From Ilumatobacter sp. (GTDB lineage: Bacteria > Actinomycetota > Acidimicrobiia > Acidimicrobiales > Ilumatobacteraceae): 8,759 nucleotides of DNA. The stretch covers positions 1 through 8,759 of the forward strand of contig JAJCXU010000103.1 in assembly GCA_029263275.1 (NCBI GenBank), read 5' to 3'. Positions 1-6,496 of this stretch are shown here, in pieces. The notes below the pieces were generated by a model that saw nothing but the letters and a program-made list of their open reading frames with translations, searched no databases and was not told the origin of the DNA. Both the position numbers and the translations under genes were made by a program. The number at the start of each line of letters is the position of its first letter. The first letter of the stretch is position 1.

Positions 1-1
1 C

Positions 2-628
2 GTGGACGACGAAGTCGACTCCGCGACCGTCGCTGCTGTGAGCCGGTGGCAGGGGTCGATCGGACTCCCGGGTAGTGGCGAACTGGGCATCCCCTACTAC
101 GTCGTGGTGCCGGCGGGCTTCGAGGTCGTGGCGGTCATGTCCACTGCGGGCGATCCGATTGGCTTTGGAGCGCTCGCGATGTCGCTCGGAACGTCCACGA
201 CGTCGGTGTCGGCGGACATCGTCGTCGATGAAATCGACGACATCGAGGTGGGCGCCGCTGTCGAGGTGGTGCTGGCTGACGGTCGCATCCTCGCTGCTTC
301 TGTGCGATCGATTTCCGACGTTGCTGATCAACCGACCGACGGTTCGGTCCCCACGGTCGTCGTCGACATCGCCGTCGACGATGCCCCCGACGACATCATC
401 GTCGGGCCGGTGACCGTCCAGCTGGAGACGAGTCGGATCTCGGACGCCACGGTCGTGCCAACACGAGCGCTGGTCAGCTTGGGCGAGGGTGGCTTTGCCG
501 TCGAGGTCCGCACCGCTGACGGGGCGACCCGACTCGTCGGTGTTGAGCTCGGGGCATTCGACGATGGGCTCGTCGAAGTGTTGACCGGCGATATTGCGCC
601 TGGCGACACCGTGGTGGTGCCGGCATGA
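2..628 (+). CDS. ABC/RND-type efflux adaptor with peptidoglycan-binding domain, C-terminal part (5' end outside window)
   Basis: This is the C-terminal 208 residues of a membrane-fusion (HlyD/MacA-like) adaptor; the reading frame is open to the left edge, so the true start lies outside and the GTG at position 2 should not be read as a start. Visible residues 8-29 (ATVAAVSRWQ...GLPGSGELG) match the end of a PG_binding_1 domain. Residues about 40-65 look like the second half of a lipoyl-type domain, 68-140 like the adaptor beta-barrel and 145-208 like the membrane-proximal domain (VVPTRALV, then GDTVVVPA at the end). The layout aligns by eye along its length with the complete adaptor at 2638-3732 (WQxxxGLxxTG there, WQxxxGLPGSG here), so the two are paralogues. 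Its stop overlaps the start of the ATPase gene (ATGA), so it belongs to the same operon. The adaptor role is inferred from domain order and context; the transported substrate is unknown. Confidence 0.8.
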   Translation: MDDEVDSATVAAVSRWQGSIGLPGSGELGIPYYVVVPAGFEVVAVMSTAGDPIGFGALAMSLGTSTTSVSADIVVDEIDDIEVGAAVEVVLADGRILAASVRSISDVADQPTDGSVPTVVVDIAVDDAPDDIIVGPVTVQLETSRISDATVVPTRALVSLGEGGFAVEVRTADGATRLVGVELGAFDDGLVEVLTGDIAPGDTVVVPA

Positions 629-1353
629 GTACCTCATCCAACGAGCGTTCCTCGCCCGCTGCCCTGGAGTTGATCGACGTCGTCAAGCAATACCCAGGCC
701 ATCCACCGGTCCGAGCACTCGATTCAGTGTCGTTGCGGATCGACCGTGGCGAATTGGTCGCCATTGTCGGCCCGTCCGGTTCTGGAAAGTCGACGATGCT
801 CCATGTGATGGGCACCCTCGACCGCCCGACATCAGGTCGGGTCGAGATCGACGGCATCGAACTGTCGCAGCTGAGCGATCGCCGCCTGGCCGCAGCGCGG
901 GCCCGATTGATCGGATTCGTGTTCCAACAGTTCTTCCTGCTCGAAGGCGTCACCGCCGTCGAGAACGTGGCCAACGGTCTGCTCTACTCCGGCGCGTCGA
1001 AGTCGAAGCGACTGGGCCGAGCGGTCACGGCGCTCTCACGGGTTGGTCTCTCCCACCGACTCCACCACCGACCGAGCGCCCTCTCCGGTGGAGAGCGACA
1101 GCGCGTCGCCATCGCTCGGGCGTTGGTCCACGACCCGGCGATCATCCTGGCGGACGAGCCGACAGGAAACCTCGATTCCACCTCGAGTGCCTCAGTGATG
1201 GAACTCCTCTTCGATCTACATCGAGAAGGACGCACCATCGTCGTCATCACGCACGACCGCGACATGGCGGCGGCGCTCCCGAGGCAGGTGGCGGTGCGTG
1301 ATGGGCAACTCGTTGTGCCGGACGCAGCGCTCGTCGGTGGAGGTGTGCGATGA
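625..1353 (+). CDS. ABC transporter ATP-binding protein, MacB/LolD-type exporter
   Basis: This 242-residue cytoplasmic ATPase would power the exporter whose permease is the next gene. All nucleotide-binding motifs are present: Walker A GPSGSGKST (49-57), Q-loop FVFQQF (98-103), ABC signature LSGGERQ (153-159), Walker B IILADEP (173-179, with D177 and catalytic E178), D-loop NLDS (182-185) and H-loop H210 (VITHD). The sequence around LDRPTSG and FFLLEGVTAVENV is typical of the MacB/LolD/FtsE (ABC-type 3) subfamily, and the length is usual for it. The start at 625 overlaps the stop of the preceding adaptor as ATGA; no strong Shine-Dalgarno sequence precedes it, which suits translational coupling. 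The C-terminal 30 residues or so after VAVRDGQLV look like a nonconserved tail. The substrate (peptide, lipid, macrolide or other) cannot be told from the ATPase. Confidence 0.96.
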   Translation: MSTSSNERSSPAALELIDVVKQYPGHPPVRALDSVSLRIDRGELVAIVGPSGSGKSTMLHVMGTLDRPTSGRVEIDGIELSQLSDRRLAAARARLIGFVFQQFFLLEGVTAVENVANGLLYSGASKSKRLGRAVTALSRVGLSHRLHHRPSALSGGERQRVAIARALVHDPAIILADEPTGNLDSTSSASVMELLFDLHREGRTIVVITHDRDMAAALPRQVAVRDGQLVVPDAALVGGGVR

Positions 1354-2612
1354 GTCGGCAACGCAAGAAGCCTGCCGCTGTTTCGTCGCCGGCCCCCGAG
1401 GAGTCGCGACGAGCGGGCGGCCGCAATTTGCCGCCCAGTCGCCTCGGCCCCCTAGCTGTCGTCGGCGTGGCATCCGACGGACTTCGCGGGCGCAAGCTCC
1501 GAACGGCGCTTTCTGCACTCGGCATCACGATTGGTATTGCCGCGATGGTTGGAGTGCTCGGGCTGTCCGAATCCAGTCGAGCAGACCTGCAGGCTCAGAT
1601 CGCCGCGCTGGGAACGAATCTCTTGACGGTCGAGCCGTCCAGTGGTTTCGGCGGCGGGGACGGCGCGCTTCCGGCGGAGACCGCAGCAAAGATTGGTCGG
1701 ATCGGCCCGGTGGACTTGGTCGCCGACACGGTGACCCTCGATGAGGCACCGCGTCGAAACGATCTTGTCAGCGAAAACGAAACCAAGGGCGTCACTGTCG
1801 TCGCTGCCGACATCGACCTCCTCGACACGCTGAAGGCTTCGGTTGCCGATGGCGTGTGGCTAGACGAGGCGACAAGCGCGTACCAGAACGTCGTCCTCGG
1901 GTCTGTCGCGGCAGACCGCTACGGAGTCACAGGGCTCGATGACGGGGCACAGCTCCGCATCGGAGACGAGTGGTTCACCATCATCGGCGTGCTCGACGAG
2001 TTCCCGTTGTCAGAAGATCTTGATCGCTCGGTGTTCATTGGCAAGGACGCTGCTGCATCGACGTTCGACGTTGAACTCAATCCCAGCACGATCTTCGTCC
2101 GAACCGATCCTGACCAGATCGATGCGGTGCGCGGTGTGCTGTCGTCGACGGCGGACCCCGAGAGTCCCGACGAAGTCTCGATCTCGCGCCCCAGCGATGC
2201 ACTCGAGGCACAGGCCGCAGCCGACAACGCGTTCACCGCACTGTTCCTCGGGCTGGGAGCGGTGGCGTTGCTGGTCGGTGGTATCGGCATTGCCAACGTG
2301 ATGGTGATCGCCGTCATCGAGCGCCGCAACGAGATCGGCCTCCGCAGGGCGCTCGGCGCGACGCGCGCGCACATTCGCCGTCAGTTCCTCACCGAAGCAC
2401 TGCTGCTATCGGCCATCGGAGGAGCCGCTGGTGTCGGTCTTGGCGTTGCCGTGACCTACCTCTACGCGAACTACGAAGGATGGACCGTCGTCATTCCCAA
2501 CGTCGCCATCTTCGGAGGCTTCGGTGCAGCGATTGCGATCGGTGCCGTCGCCGGGCTGTATCCGGCAACACGGGCCGCGCGGCTCGCCCCGACGGAGGCC
2601 CTCCGTGCCTGA
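1350..2612 (+). CDS. ABC transporter permease, FtsX/MacB family
   Basis: This 420-residue membrane protein is the permease partner of the ATPase before it. It has the MacB topology: a basic, proline-rich cytoplasmic leader (1-35), TM1 at about 52-72 after the motif LRGRKLRTALSALGITIGIA, an extracytoplasmic domain of about 220 residues (73-292, MacB periplasmic core-like), then TM2 (about 295-321), TM3 (about 347-371) and TM4 (about 381-404). The cytoplasmic motif IERRNEIGLRRALGATR (323-339) and the C-terminal PATRAARLAPTEALRA are hallmarks of the family. The ATG start overlaps the ATPase stop (ATGA) and has a GGAGG at 1339-1343, 6 nt upstream, which supports it. One permease gene implies a homodimer. 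Unlike Gram-negative MacB the ATPase is a separate polypeptide, as is usual in Gram-positive bacteria. Substrate is unknown. Confidence 0.95.
   Translation: MSRQRKKPAAVSSPAPEESRRAGGRNLPPSRLGPLAVVGVASDGLRGRKLRTALSALGITIGIAAMVGVLGLSESSRADLQAQIAALGTNLLTVEPSSGFGGGDGALPAETAAKIGRIGPVDLVADTVTLDEAPRRNDLVSENETKGVTVVAADIDLLDTLKASVADGVWLDEATSAYQNVVLGSVAADRYGVTGLDDGAQLRIGDEWFTIIGVLDEFPLSEDLDRSVFIGKDAAASTFDVELNPSTIFVRTDPDQIDAVRGVLSSTADPESPDEVSISRPSDALEAQAAADNAFTALFLGLGAVALLVGGIGIANVMVIAVIERRNEIGLRRALGATRAHIRRQFLTEALLLSAIGGAAGVGLGVAVTYLYANYEGWTVVIPNVAIFGGFGAAIAIGAVAGLYPATRAARLAPTEALRA
2594..2598 (+). promoter_or_regulatory. Possible ribosome binding site (GGAGG) that would favour a GTG start at 2605 for the second adaptor
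   Basis: GGAGG lies inside the last codons of the permease gene, 6 nt before an in-frame GTG at 2605. The ATG at 2638 has only the weak purine run GAACGAGA in front. The GTG start would add 11 residues and overlap the permease by 8 nt. The GGAGG may simply be the permease codons for Thr-Glu-Ala, so it does not settle the start. Confidence 0.35.
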
Positions 2613-2637
2613 CCATCCCACACCAGAACGAGACACG

Positions 2638-3732
2638 ATGTCCAACTTCTTCCCGCCCCACCCCAAGCTCGTCGTCGGAGCACTCCTGGCGGCCACCCTG
2701 ACGATTGGCGGACTCTGGACGCTCCTCGACATCGGCGAGGCGAACGCGTCCGCCGAAGAGTCAAGTGTCGACGACGGAGAGGCGCCCTCACCTGAGGTCT
2801 CCCAGTACGTCACCGTGCAGGCAGCGCAACAGGACCTGGCGCTCAGTCATGAGGTCAGCGGAACGGTCGTCGCGGTCGCGTCGCAAGCTGTGTCGAGCCC
2901 AGCAGACGGCACCGTGGTGCAGGTCGCTGAGCCAGGGACGACCGTCAGCCCCGGTGATGTCTTGGTCGTGGTCGACGATCAACCTGTGACGGCGATCAGC
3001 GGAACGATTCCGATGTGGCGCGATCTCCAGTTTGGCGACGTTGGCGATGATGTCGAGCAACTCGAAATAGCCCTCGCTTGGCTCGGCTTCGACCCTGACG
3101 GCAACGTCACGATCGACACGGAGTACACATCGGCCACTGCAGCGATGGTCGCTGACTGGCAAGACCAGTCGGGGCTCGATGCGACCGGATCGGTCGGACG
3201 TTTCGACATCGTCGTGATGGCTGAGACGATGACGGTGGGTGCTCTCGACGTGCCGATCGGTGCGATCGTTTCCGAGGGTGACGATCTCGTCAGACTCGAC
3301 GCGGTCGAACAGATCGTGGTGGCGTCCATTCCTGTTGCCGACGCGGTCAGCCTGTCGATCGGTGACGCGGTTGATCTGCGGCTCCCCGATCGCACGACCG
3401 TGCCGGGAGTGATCCACACGCTCGCACTTGGCACCGATGCAGCGGTCCGAGTCGCCGAGATCGGGTTCGTTGATGAACCGACGGAGGATGACGCAGTCAC
3501 GCCATCGTTCGCCGGGGTGACCGTCGAGATCTCATGGGACGAAGTGGTGGCCACCGACGTGCTCACCGTCCCAGCCGATGCGTTCAGACATCTGGATGAC
3601 GGGTCATACGTGCTCGACGTCCTCAACGGCGATGGCACCGTCACGAGCTTCGGTGTCGAGCCTGGTCGAGTCGTCGGCAACCTCGTCGAGGTGTCCGGTC
3701 TGCCGATCGGAGCGTCGATCATTCGACCGTGA
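2638..3732 (+). CDS. Efflux adaptor (membrane-fusion protein) with inserted peptidoglycan-binding domain
   Basis: This 364-residue protein is the second adaptor of the exporter operon. After a short cytoplasmic start it has one hydrophobic segment (about 11-30), so it is likely membrane-anchored with the rest outside. Next come half a lipoyl/biotinyl-like domain (72-118, SGTVVAVASQAVSSPADGTV and PGDVLVVVD), a PG_binding_1-like domain (about 128-188: GDDVEQLEIALAWLGF, WQDQSGL, TGSVG), the second lipoyl half (about 200-222), a beta-barrel (224-300) and a membrane-proximal domain (303-364, TVPADAFRHLDDGSYVLDV). The wall-binding domain takes the place of the coiled-coil hairpin of MacA. The ATG at 2638 is chosen because it precedes the membrane segment closely; a GTG at 2605 with better GGAGG spacing is possible. 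The frame is open further upstream to 2524, but that part overlaps the permease and is not expected to be translated. The gene begins 25 nt after the permease stop. The function is inferred from domains and context. Confidence 0.85.
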   Translation: MSNFFPPHPKLVVGALLAATLTIGGLWTLLDIGEANASAEESSVDDGEAPSPEVSQYVTVQAAQQDLALSHEVSGTVVAVASQAVSSPADGTVVQVAEPGTTVSPGDVLVVVDDQPVTAISGTIPMWRDLQFGDVGDDVEQLEIALAWLGFDPDGNVTIDTEYTSATAAMVADWQDQSGLDATGSVGRFDIVVMAETMTVGALDVPIGAIVSEGDDLVRLDAVEQIVVASIPVADAVSLSIGDAVDLRLPDRTTVPGVIHTLALGTDAAVRVAEIGFVDEPTEDDAVTPSFAGVTVEISWDEVVATDVLTVPADAFRHLDDGSYVLDVLNGDGTVTSFGVEPGRVVGNLVEVSGLPIGASIIRP

Positions 3733-3741
3733 CGGGACACC

Positions 3742-3805
3742 CATTCACGTCCGGACCGGGTGCAAACGTGAGCGCATTCACGTCCGGACCGGGTGCAAAC
3801 GTGAG
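3742..3805. repeat. Tandem direct repeat, two exact 31-bp copies with a 2-bp spacer
   Basis: Positions 3742-3772 and 3775-3805 are identical over 31 bases; the spacer is CG, giving a 33-bp period. Each copy starts CATTCACGTCCGGACC and ends GCAAACGTGAG. Each contains the 8-bp palindrome GTCCGGAC, and its ends (TCACGT and ACGTGA) are inverted repeats of each other. The array starts 9 bp after the adaptor stop and ends 20 bp before the kinase stop on the other strand, so it lies wholly in the convergent gap. It could be a REP-like intergenic element, a bidirectional terminator or a protein-binding site; nothing in the window decides between these. Confidence 0.9.
3766..3783. terminator. Possible hairpin at the repeat junction between convergent genes
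   Basis: ACGTGA (3766-3771) and TCACGT (3778-3783) can pair around the 6-nt loop GCGCAT, or a 4-nt loop if a G-U pair is allowed. Each repeat copy can alternatively fold on itself with the same 6-bp arms and a 15-nt loop. The location between converging genes suits a bidirectional terminator, but the stem is short and there is no T-tract on either strand, so this is a weak call. Confidence 0.25.
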
Positions 3806-3825
3806 GGAACGGATTGAGATGGTGG

Positions 3826-4563
3826 TCAGCGTCGCTCGCCGGTGAGGATGCGCCGGGCGGCGCGGTGGGCATGGATGCAGGCCTCGGCTGGATCCTGACG
3901 CCATTCCCGGAACGTGAGGAAGCCCGCAGCGAACGCGTCTCCTGCGCCGGTGGTGTCGGCCACGTCGGTGATGCCGATAGCGGGGATCATGAACATCGTG
4001 CCCGCGGTGGCCGTGCCCGCGGCTGCAACGCGGAGCAGCGCGGGGTCGGGTCCGTTCTTCACGACGGCGATCGCATCCGCCGGGAGTTGGTCGAGTTGAT
4101 ACAGGTCTGCTTCGGACTGATTGGCGAAGACGATGCTCGGTCGAAGTCGGGCCACCAGCCCTCTGACCGCATCGAGACCGGTGTCGGTCATCAGTGCCGT
4201 CGACGACAGGTCGAGCGAGACTGCGACGCCGCGTTCGTGTGCCCACCCGATCAGCGTCGACGCAGTCGTTGCCGTCGTGCCGCCGACCAAGGAGTAGAGC
4301 GGAACGTGCAGCGTCGTCACGTCGTCGAGCCATTCCGGCCGCGGGTCGTCGAGTTCGGCAATCAGTGCCGCGCCGATCGCATCGGTGCCAACCTGCCCGA
4401 GAAACCGAACCGGTCGGTTCAGCACGCCGGCAGTGGCCGCAACGTTGGCAGCGCTGCCGCCACGGCGTCGCGAGATGACCGAGGGCGTGTCGGTGGCGAC
4501 ATTGATCGGAGCGGAGAGCTGCACGACGATGTCGTCGACCAAGTCGCCGAGGGTTGCGAGCAC
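3826..4563 (-). CDS. PfkB-family carbohydrate/nucleoside kinase, internally short
   Basis: This 245-residue protein belongs to the ribokinase/PfkB family, which phosphorylates sugars or nucleosides with ATP. Visible signatures are the N-terminal GD (6-7), signature 1 GGSAANVAATAG (35-46), GQVGTDAIG (56-64), the NxxE motif N148-E151 (FANQSEAD), and signature 2 DTTGAGDAF (203-211) with the anion hole and catalytic base D209. Family members are usually about 290-320 residues. Here GAALIAEL (65-71) runs straight into DDPRPEWLDDVTTLHV (72-86), so the stretch that normally carries the GVD..., TG and GER/GGR lid strands appears absent, without frame loss. Activity and substrate are therefore doubtful. 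The GTG start is the only plausible one, since the same frame has the TGA of the upstream gene 27 nt before it. It is the last gene of the leftward cluster and probably co-transcribed with the DUF1905 gene. Confidence 0.85.
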   Translation of the reverse strand: MLATLGDLVDDIVVQLSAPINVATDTPSVISRRRGGSAANVAATAGVLNRPVRFLGQVGTDAIGAALIAELDDPRPEWLDDVTTLHVPLYSLVGGTTATTASTLIGWAHERGVAVSLDLSSTALMTDTGLDAVRGLVARLRPSIVFANQSEADLYQLDQLPADAIAVVKNGPDPALLRVAAAGTATAGTMFMIPAIGITDVADTTGAGDAFAAGFLTFREWRQDPAEACIHAHRAARRILTGERR

Positions 4564-4590
4564 GACGCGACTGTACGCACGTTGGCTGCG

Positions 4591-4908
4591 TCAGTCCTCG
4601 ATGACCGTCAACCCGACCGTGGCCTCGACTCCCGGTGCCAGCCCTTCAGTAGACCGGACGGCCTTCTTGACGGGCAGTACATAGGTCTTCTCCGCCGTGG
4701 AAGGGAAGAGCGAGGTGCGCCATGTCGTGTCACCGATACTGACCTCGACCCGGATCGAGCCGAACCCCGCTGCGGTCCGTCCGAAACGTTCCTCGATGTC
4801 GTCGGCAGCGTCTTCCGGCAGGCTGAAGAAGAACCATGAGGCCTTGCCCTCCCACTGCCAGAGCTCGGCGGTGAACGAATAGCTCGTCGAGGAAGCTCGG
4901 AGTCCCAT
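4591..4908 (-). CDS. DUF1905 domain protein
   Basis: This 105-residue soluble protein is almost entirely a DUF1905 domain: FTAELWQWEGKASWFFFSLP (12-31), FGSIRVEVSIGDTTWRTSLFP (49-69), then the YVLPVKKAVRST segment (76-87) and the closing GLAPGVEATVGLTV (89-102). DUF1905 is a small beta-rich domain of unknown biochemical function. The ATG start is supported by AGGA on the coding strand (complement of 4916-4919), 7 nt upstream. The kinase gene follows after 27 nt in the same frame, and the WS/DGAT gene lies 58 nt upstream on the same strand, so a three-gene transcript is possible. No signal peptide or membrane segment is seen. The family assignment is from memory of the motif pattern; a biological role cannot be given. 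Confidence 0.85.
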   Translation of the reverse strand: MGLRASSTSYSFTAELWQWEGKASWFFFSLPEDAADDIEERFGRTAAGFGSIRVEVSIGDTTWRTSLFPSTAEKTYVLPVKKAVRSTEGLAPGVEATVGLTVIED

Positions 4909-4966
4909 GTCGCCATCCTGTCGCTCCGACTCGATCTCTCAAACCGAGCCGGCGATGGACGACGGG

Positions 4967-6358
4967 TCAGCTCTCGACGAGCTCGTCGAATTCGGCGGCG
5001 ATCGCCGTGGCGAGATCCGCGATGTCGTGCATCACGTCGCGGTCACCGGTGATGCCGAAGAACAGCGTGTCGTCGTACGAGACAACAGCGATCGTCAGAC
5101 CCTCATTGTCGAGGACCTCCACGTACGGGTACGTCTCGATGAGCGGGGCGCCGCGCAGGTACAGCGGGATCGGAGGACCCGGCACGTTGGTGACGACGAG
5201 GTTCATCGGAATCTGTCGGCTGACGAACCGTGTCACCGCCGGAGCGAGTGGCGGGATCGTGTCGGCGATGTCGAGGATTGTTTGCGCCCCACCGACCATG
5301 TCGGAACCCTTCAGTTCTCGCGTCTGGGTATGGATGCGTTCGAGACGAACCGCTGGGTCGGGCTCGGTGATCGGGAGATCGACGAGGATCAGCGAGATTC
5401 GATTGCCCAACGTCTCGCCGTGCTCGTCATCGGTACGCAGCGATACCGGCACCATCGCCTTGAGCGACTCGGGCAGCGAAGGCGGAGCGTCGACGCGTTC
5501 GGTGAGGAACCGGCGGAGTGCGCCCGAACATGCGGCGAGGACGACATCGTTGATGGTCGCGTCGTGTTCGCCTCTGATCACACGCACTGTCTCCAGCGGC
5601 ACGCGTGTGGACACCCATCGACGCTGGGCGCCGACGTCGCGATTCCACGGAGCCGGCGACGGCTTGGCAATGAACTCGCGAATGGTACGGATCACACTCG
5701 TCGCTGAGTCGATCACCGGTTGCGGATCGCGGACTGCATCGACTGCGGCCCGAGCCAGCGACAGCGGTCGGCGAGCTTGGTCGACCAGCGATTCGGCGAG
5801 GAGGTCGCGCGATGACGTTGCCGGCCGGGGCTGCCACGCGGGCACCGGTGCATCTGGGTCGGGGTCCGGTTCGAGGTCGACGAGCGCCAGTGCCAGGTCG
5901 ACATTCGCAATCCCGTCGCCGAGTGCGTGGTGGGTCTTGATGATGAGCCCGACTCGATCGCCGGCAATGCCGTCGACGAACCACATCTCCCACAGCGGCC
6001 GTGCTCGGTCGAGCGCAATCGCTTGCACGCGACTCATCAGGTCGAGCAGCTGCGCGTCCCCGCCCGGCTGCGGGAGCGAGGTGAGGCGTACGTGGTAGTC
6101 GATATCGAATTCCACATCGTCGACCCAGACCGGCCTGCCCTGCCCGAACGGCACCTCCATCACGCGCTGGCGGAGCCGCGGTACTCGGTGGAGGCGGCGG
6201 TTGACGTGGGCCTGGAGTTCATCGAGGCGAATGGCGCCCTCGTCATCGCGGAGTGCGTCTCCCACGAACAACGACAGCGATCCCACGTGCTGAGGCTCGT
6301 GCGGCGTCTCGATTCTGAGGAACACTGCGTCCGCCGCTGTCATCAGTTCGTGTGCCAT
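4967..6358 (-). CDS. Wax ester synthase / diacylglycerol O-acyltransferase (WS/DGAT) family protein
   Basis: This 463-residue enzyme would transfer an acyl group from acyl-CoA to a fatty alcohol or diacylglycerol, making wax ester or triacylglycerol for storage, probably at the inner face of the membrane. The condensation-type active site is intact: HHALGDG (143-149), with H143, H144 and D148. Other family features are the N-terminal MTAADAVFL (6-14), PLWEMWFVDG (121-130), the conserved ND at 270-271 (TINDVVLAACSGALRRFL), GNRIS (318-322) and NVPGPP (391-396). Length is that of the actinobacterial family (about 450-480). The start at 6358 is chosen for length; an internal ATG 5 codons later (MTAAD...) fits the usual N-terminus slightly better. 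No clear Shine-Dalgarno sequence precedes either. The gene is divergent from an acyl-CoA synthetase across 138 bp. Actinobacteria often have several paralogues, so whether this one makes triacylglycerol, wax ester or another ester is not known. Confidence 0.93.
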   Translation of the reverse strand: MAHELMTAADAVFLRIETPHEPQHVGSLSLFVGDALRDDEGAIRLDELQAHVNRRLHRVPRLRQRVMEVPFGQGRPVWVDDVEFDIDYHVRLTSLPQPGGDAQLLDLMSRVQAIALDRARPLWEMWFVDGIAGDRVGLIIKTHHALGDGIANVDLALALVDLEPDPDPDAPVPAWQPRPATSSRDLLAESLVDQARRPLSLARAAVDAVRDPQPVIDSATSVIRTIREFIAKPSPAPWNRDVGAQRRWVSTRVPLETVRVIRGEHDATINDVVLAACSGALRRFLTERVDAPPSLPESLKAMVPVSLRTDDEHGETLGNRISLILVDLPITEPDPAVRLERIHTQTRELKGSDMVGGAQTILDIADTIPPLAPAVTRFVSRQIPMNLVVTNVPGPPIPLYLRGAPLIETYPYVEVLDNEGLTIAVVSYDDTLFFGITGDRDVMHDIADLATAIAAEFDELVES

Positions 6359-6496
6359 GTGACATCGACGCTACGGCCGCCGCCCCGCTCGTTGGTAGGG
6401 CCGTTCGGCCCCGGCCGAGACCACCACGGTTTCGTCGACTGCCCAGCCGCACTACTGTCCGGCCCATCCACCGACACCACTGAGGACGAACTCACC
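6359..6496. promoter_or_regulatory. Divergent intergenic region between WS/DGAT and acyl-CoA synthetase genes
   Basis: This 138-bp gap must hold the start signals of both genes if each is transcribed on its own. It contains a near-perfect palindrome GGGCCG-TT-CGGCCC (6398-6411), which could be an operator or chance in GC-rich DNA. On the + strand a weak TTTCGT (6430-6435), 17 bp, TACTGT (6453-6458) pair resembles a sigma-70-type promoter only poorly. AGGA at 6483-6486 lies 10 nt before the synthetase GTG. No coding sequence of its own is apparent. Confidence 0.4.

Noticed and set aside
3742..3805. CRISPR-like array
   Set aside because: Only two units and a 2-bp spacer, with no cas genes; it is a simple tandem repeat.
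3814..4839. 341-codon open frame on the + strand
   Set aside because: Antisense to the PfkB kinase and DUF1905 genes, both of which have family motifs; the translation is Arg/Asp-rich without a domain.
5007..6098. 363-codon open frame on the + strand
   Set aside because: Antisense shadow of the WS/DGAT gene; Ser/Arg-rich low-complexity translation with no recognisable domain.
6430..6458. Sigma-70-like promoter TTTCGT-17 bp-TACTGT before the synthetase
   Set aside because: Only 2 of 6 and 3 of 6 consensus matches; too weak to annotate as a separate promoter.
5927..6496. 190-codon upstream extension of the acyl-CoA synthetase reading frame
   Set aside because: It runs antisense to the well-supported WS/DGAT gene, has no family resemblance and is a common artefact of high-GC coding DNA; homology starts at the GTG at 6497.
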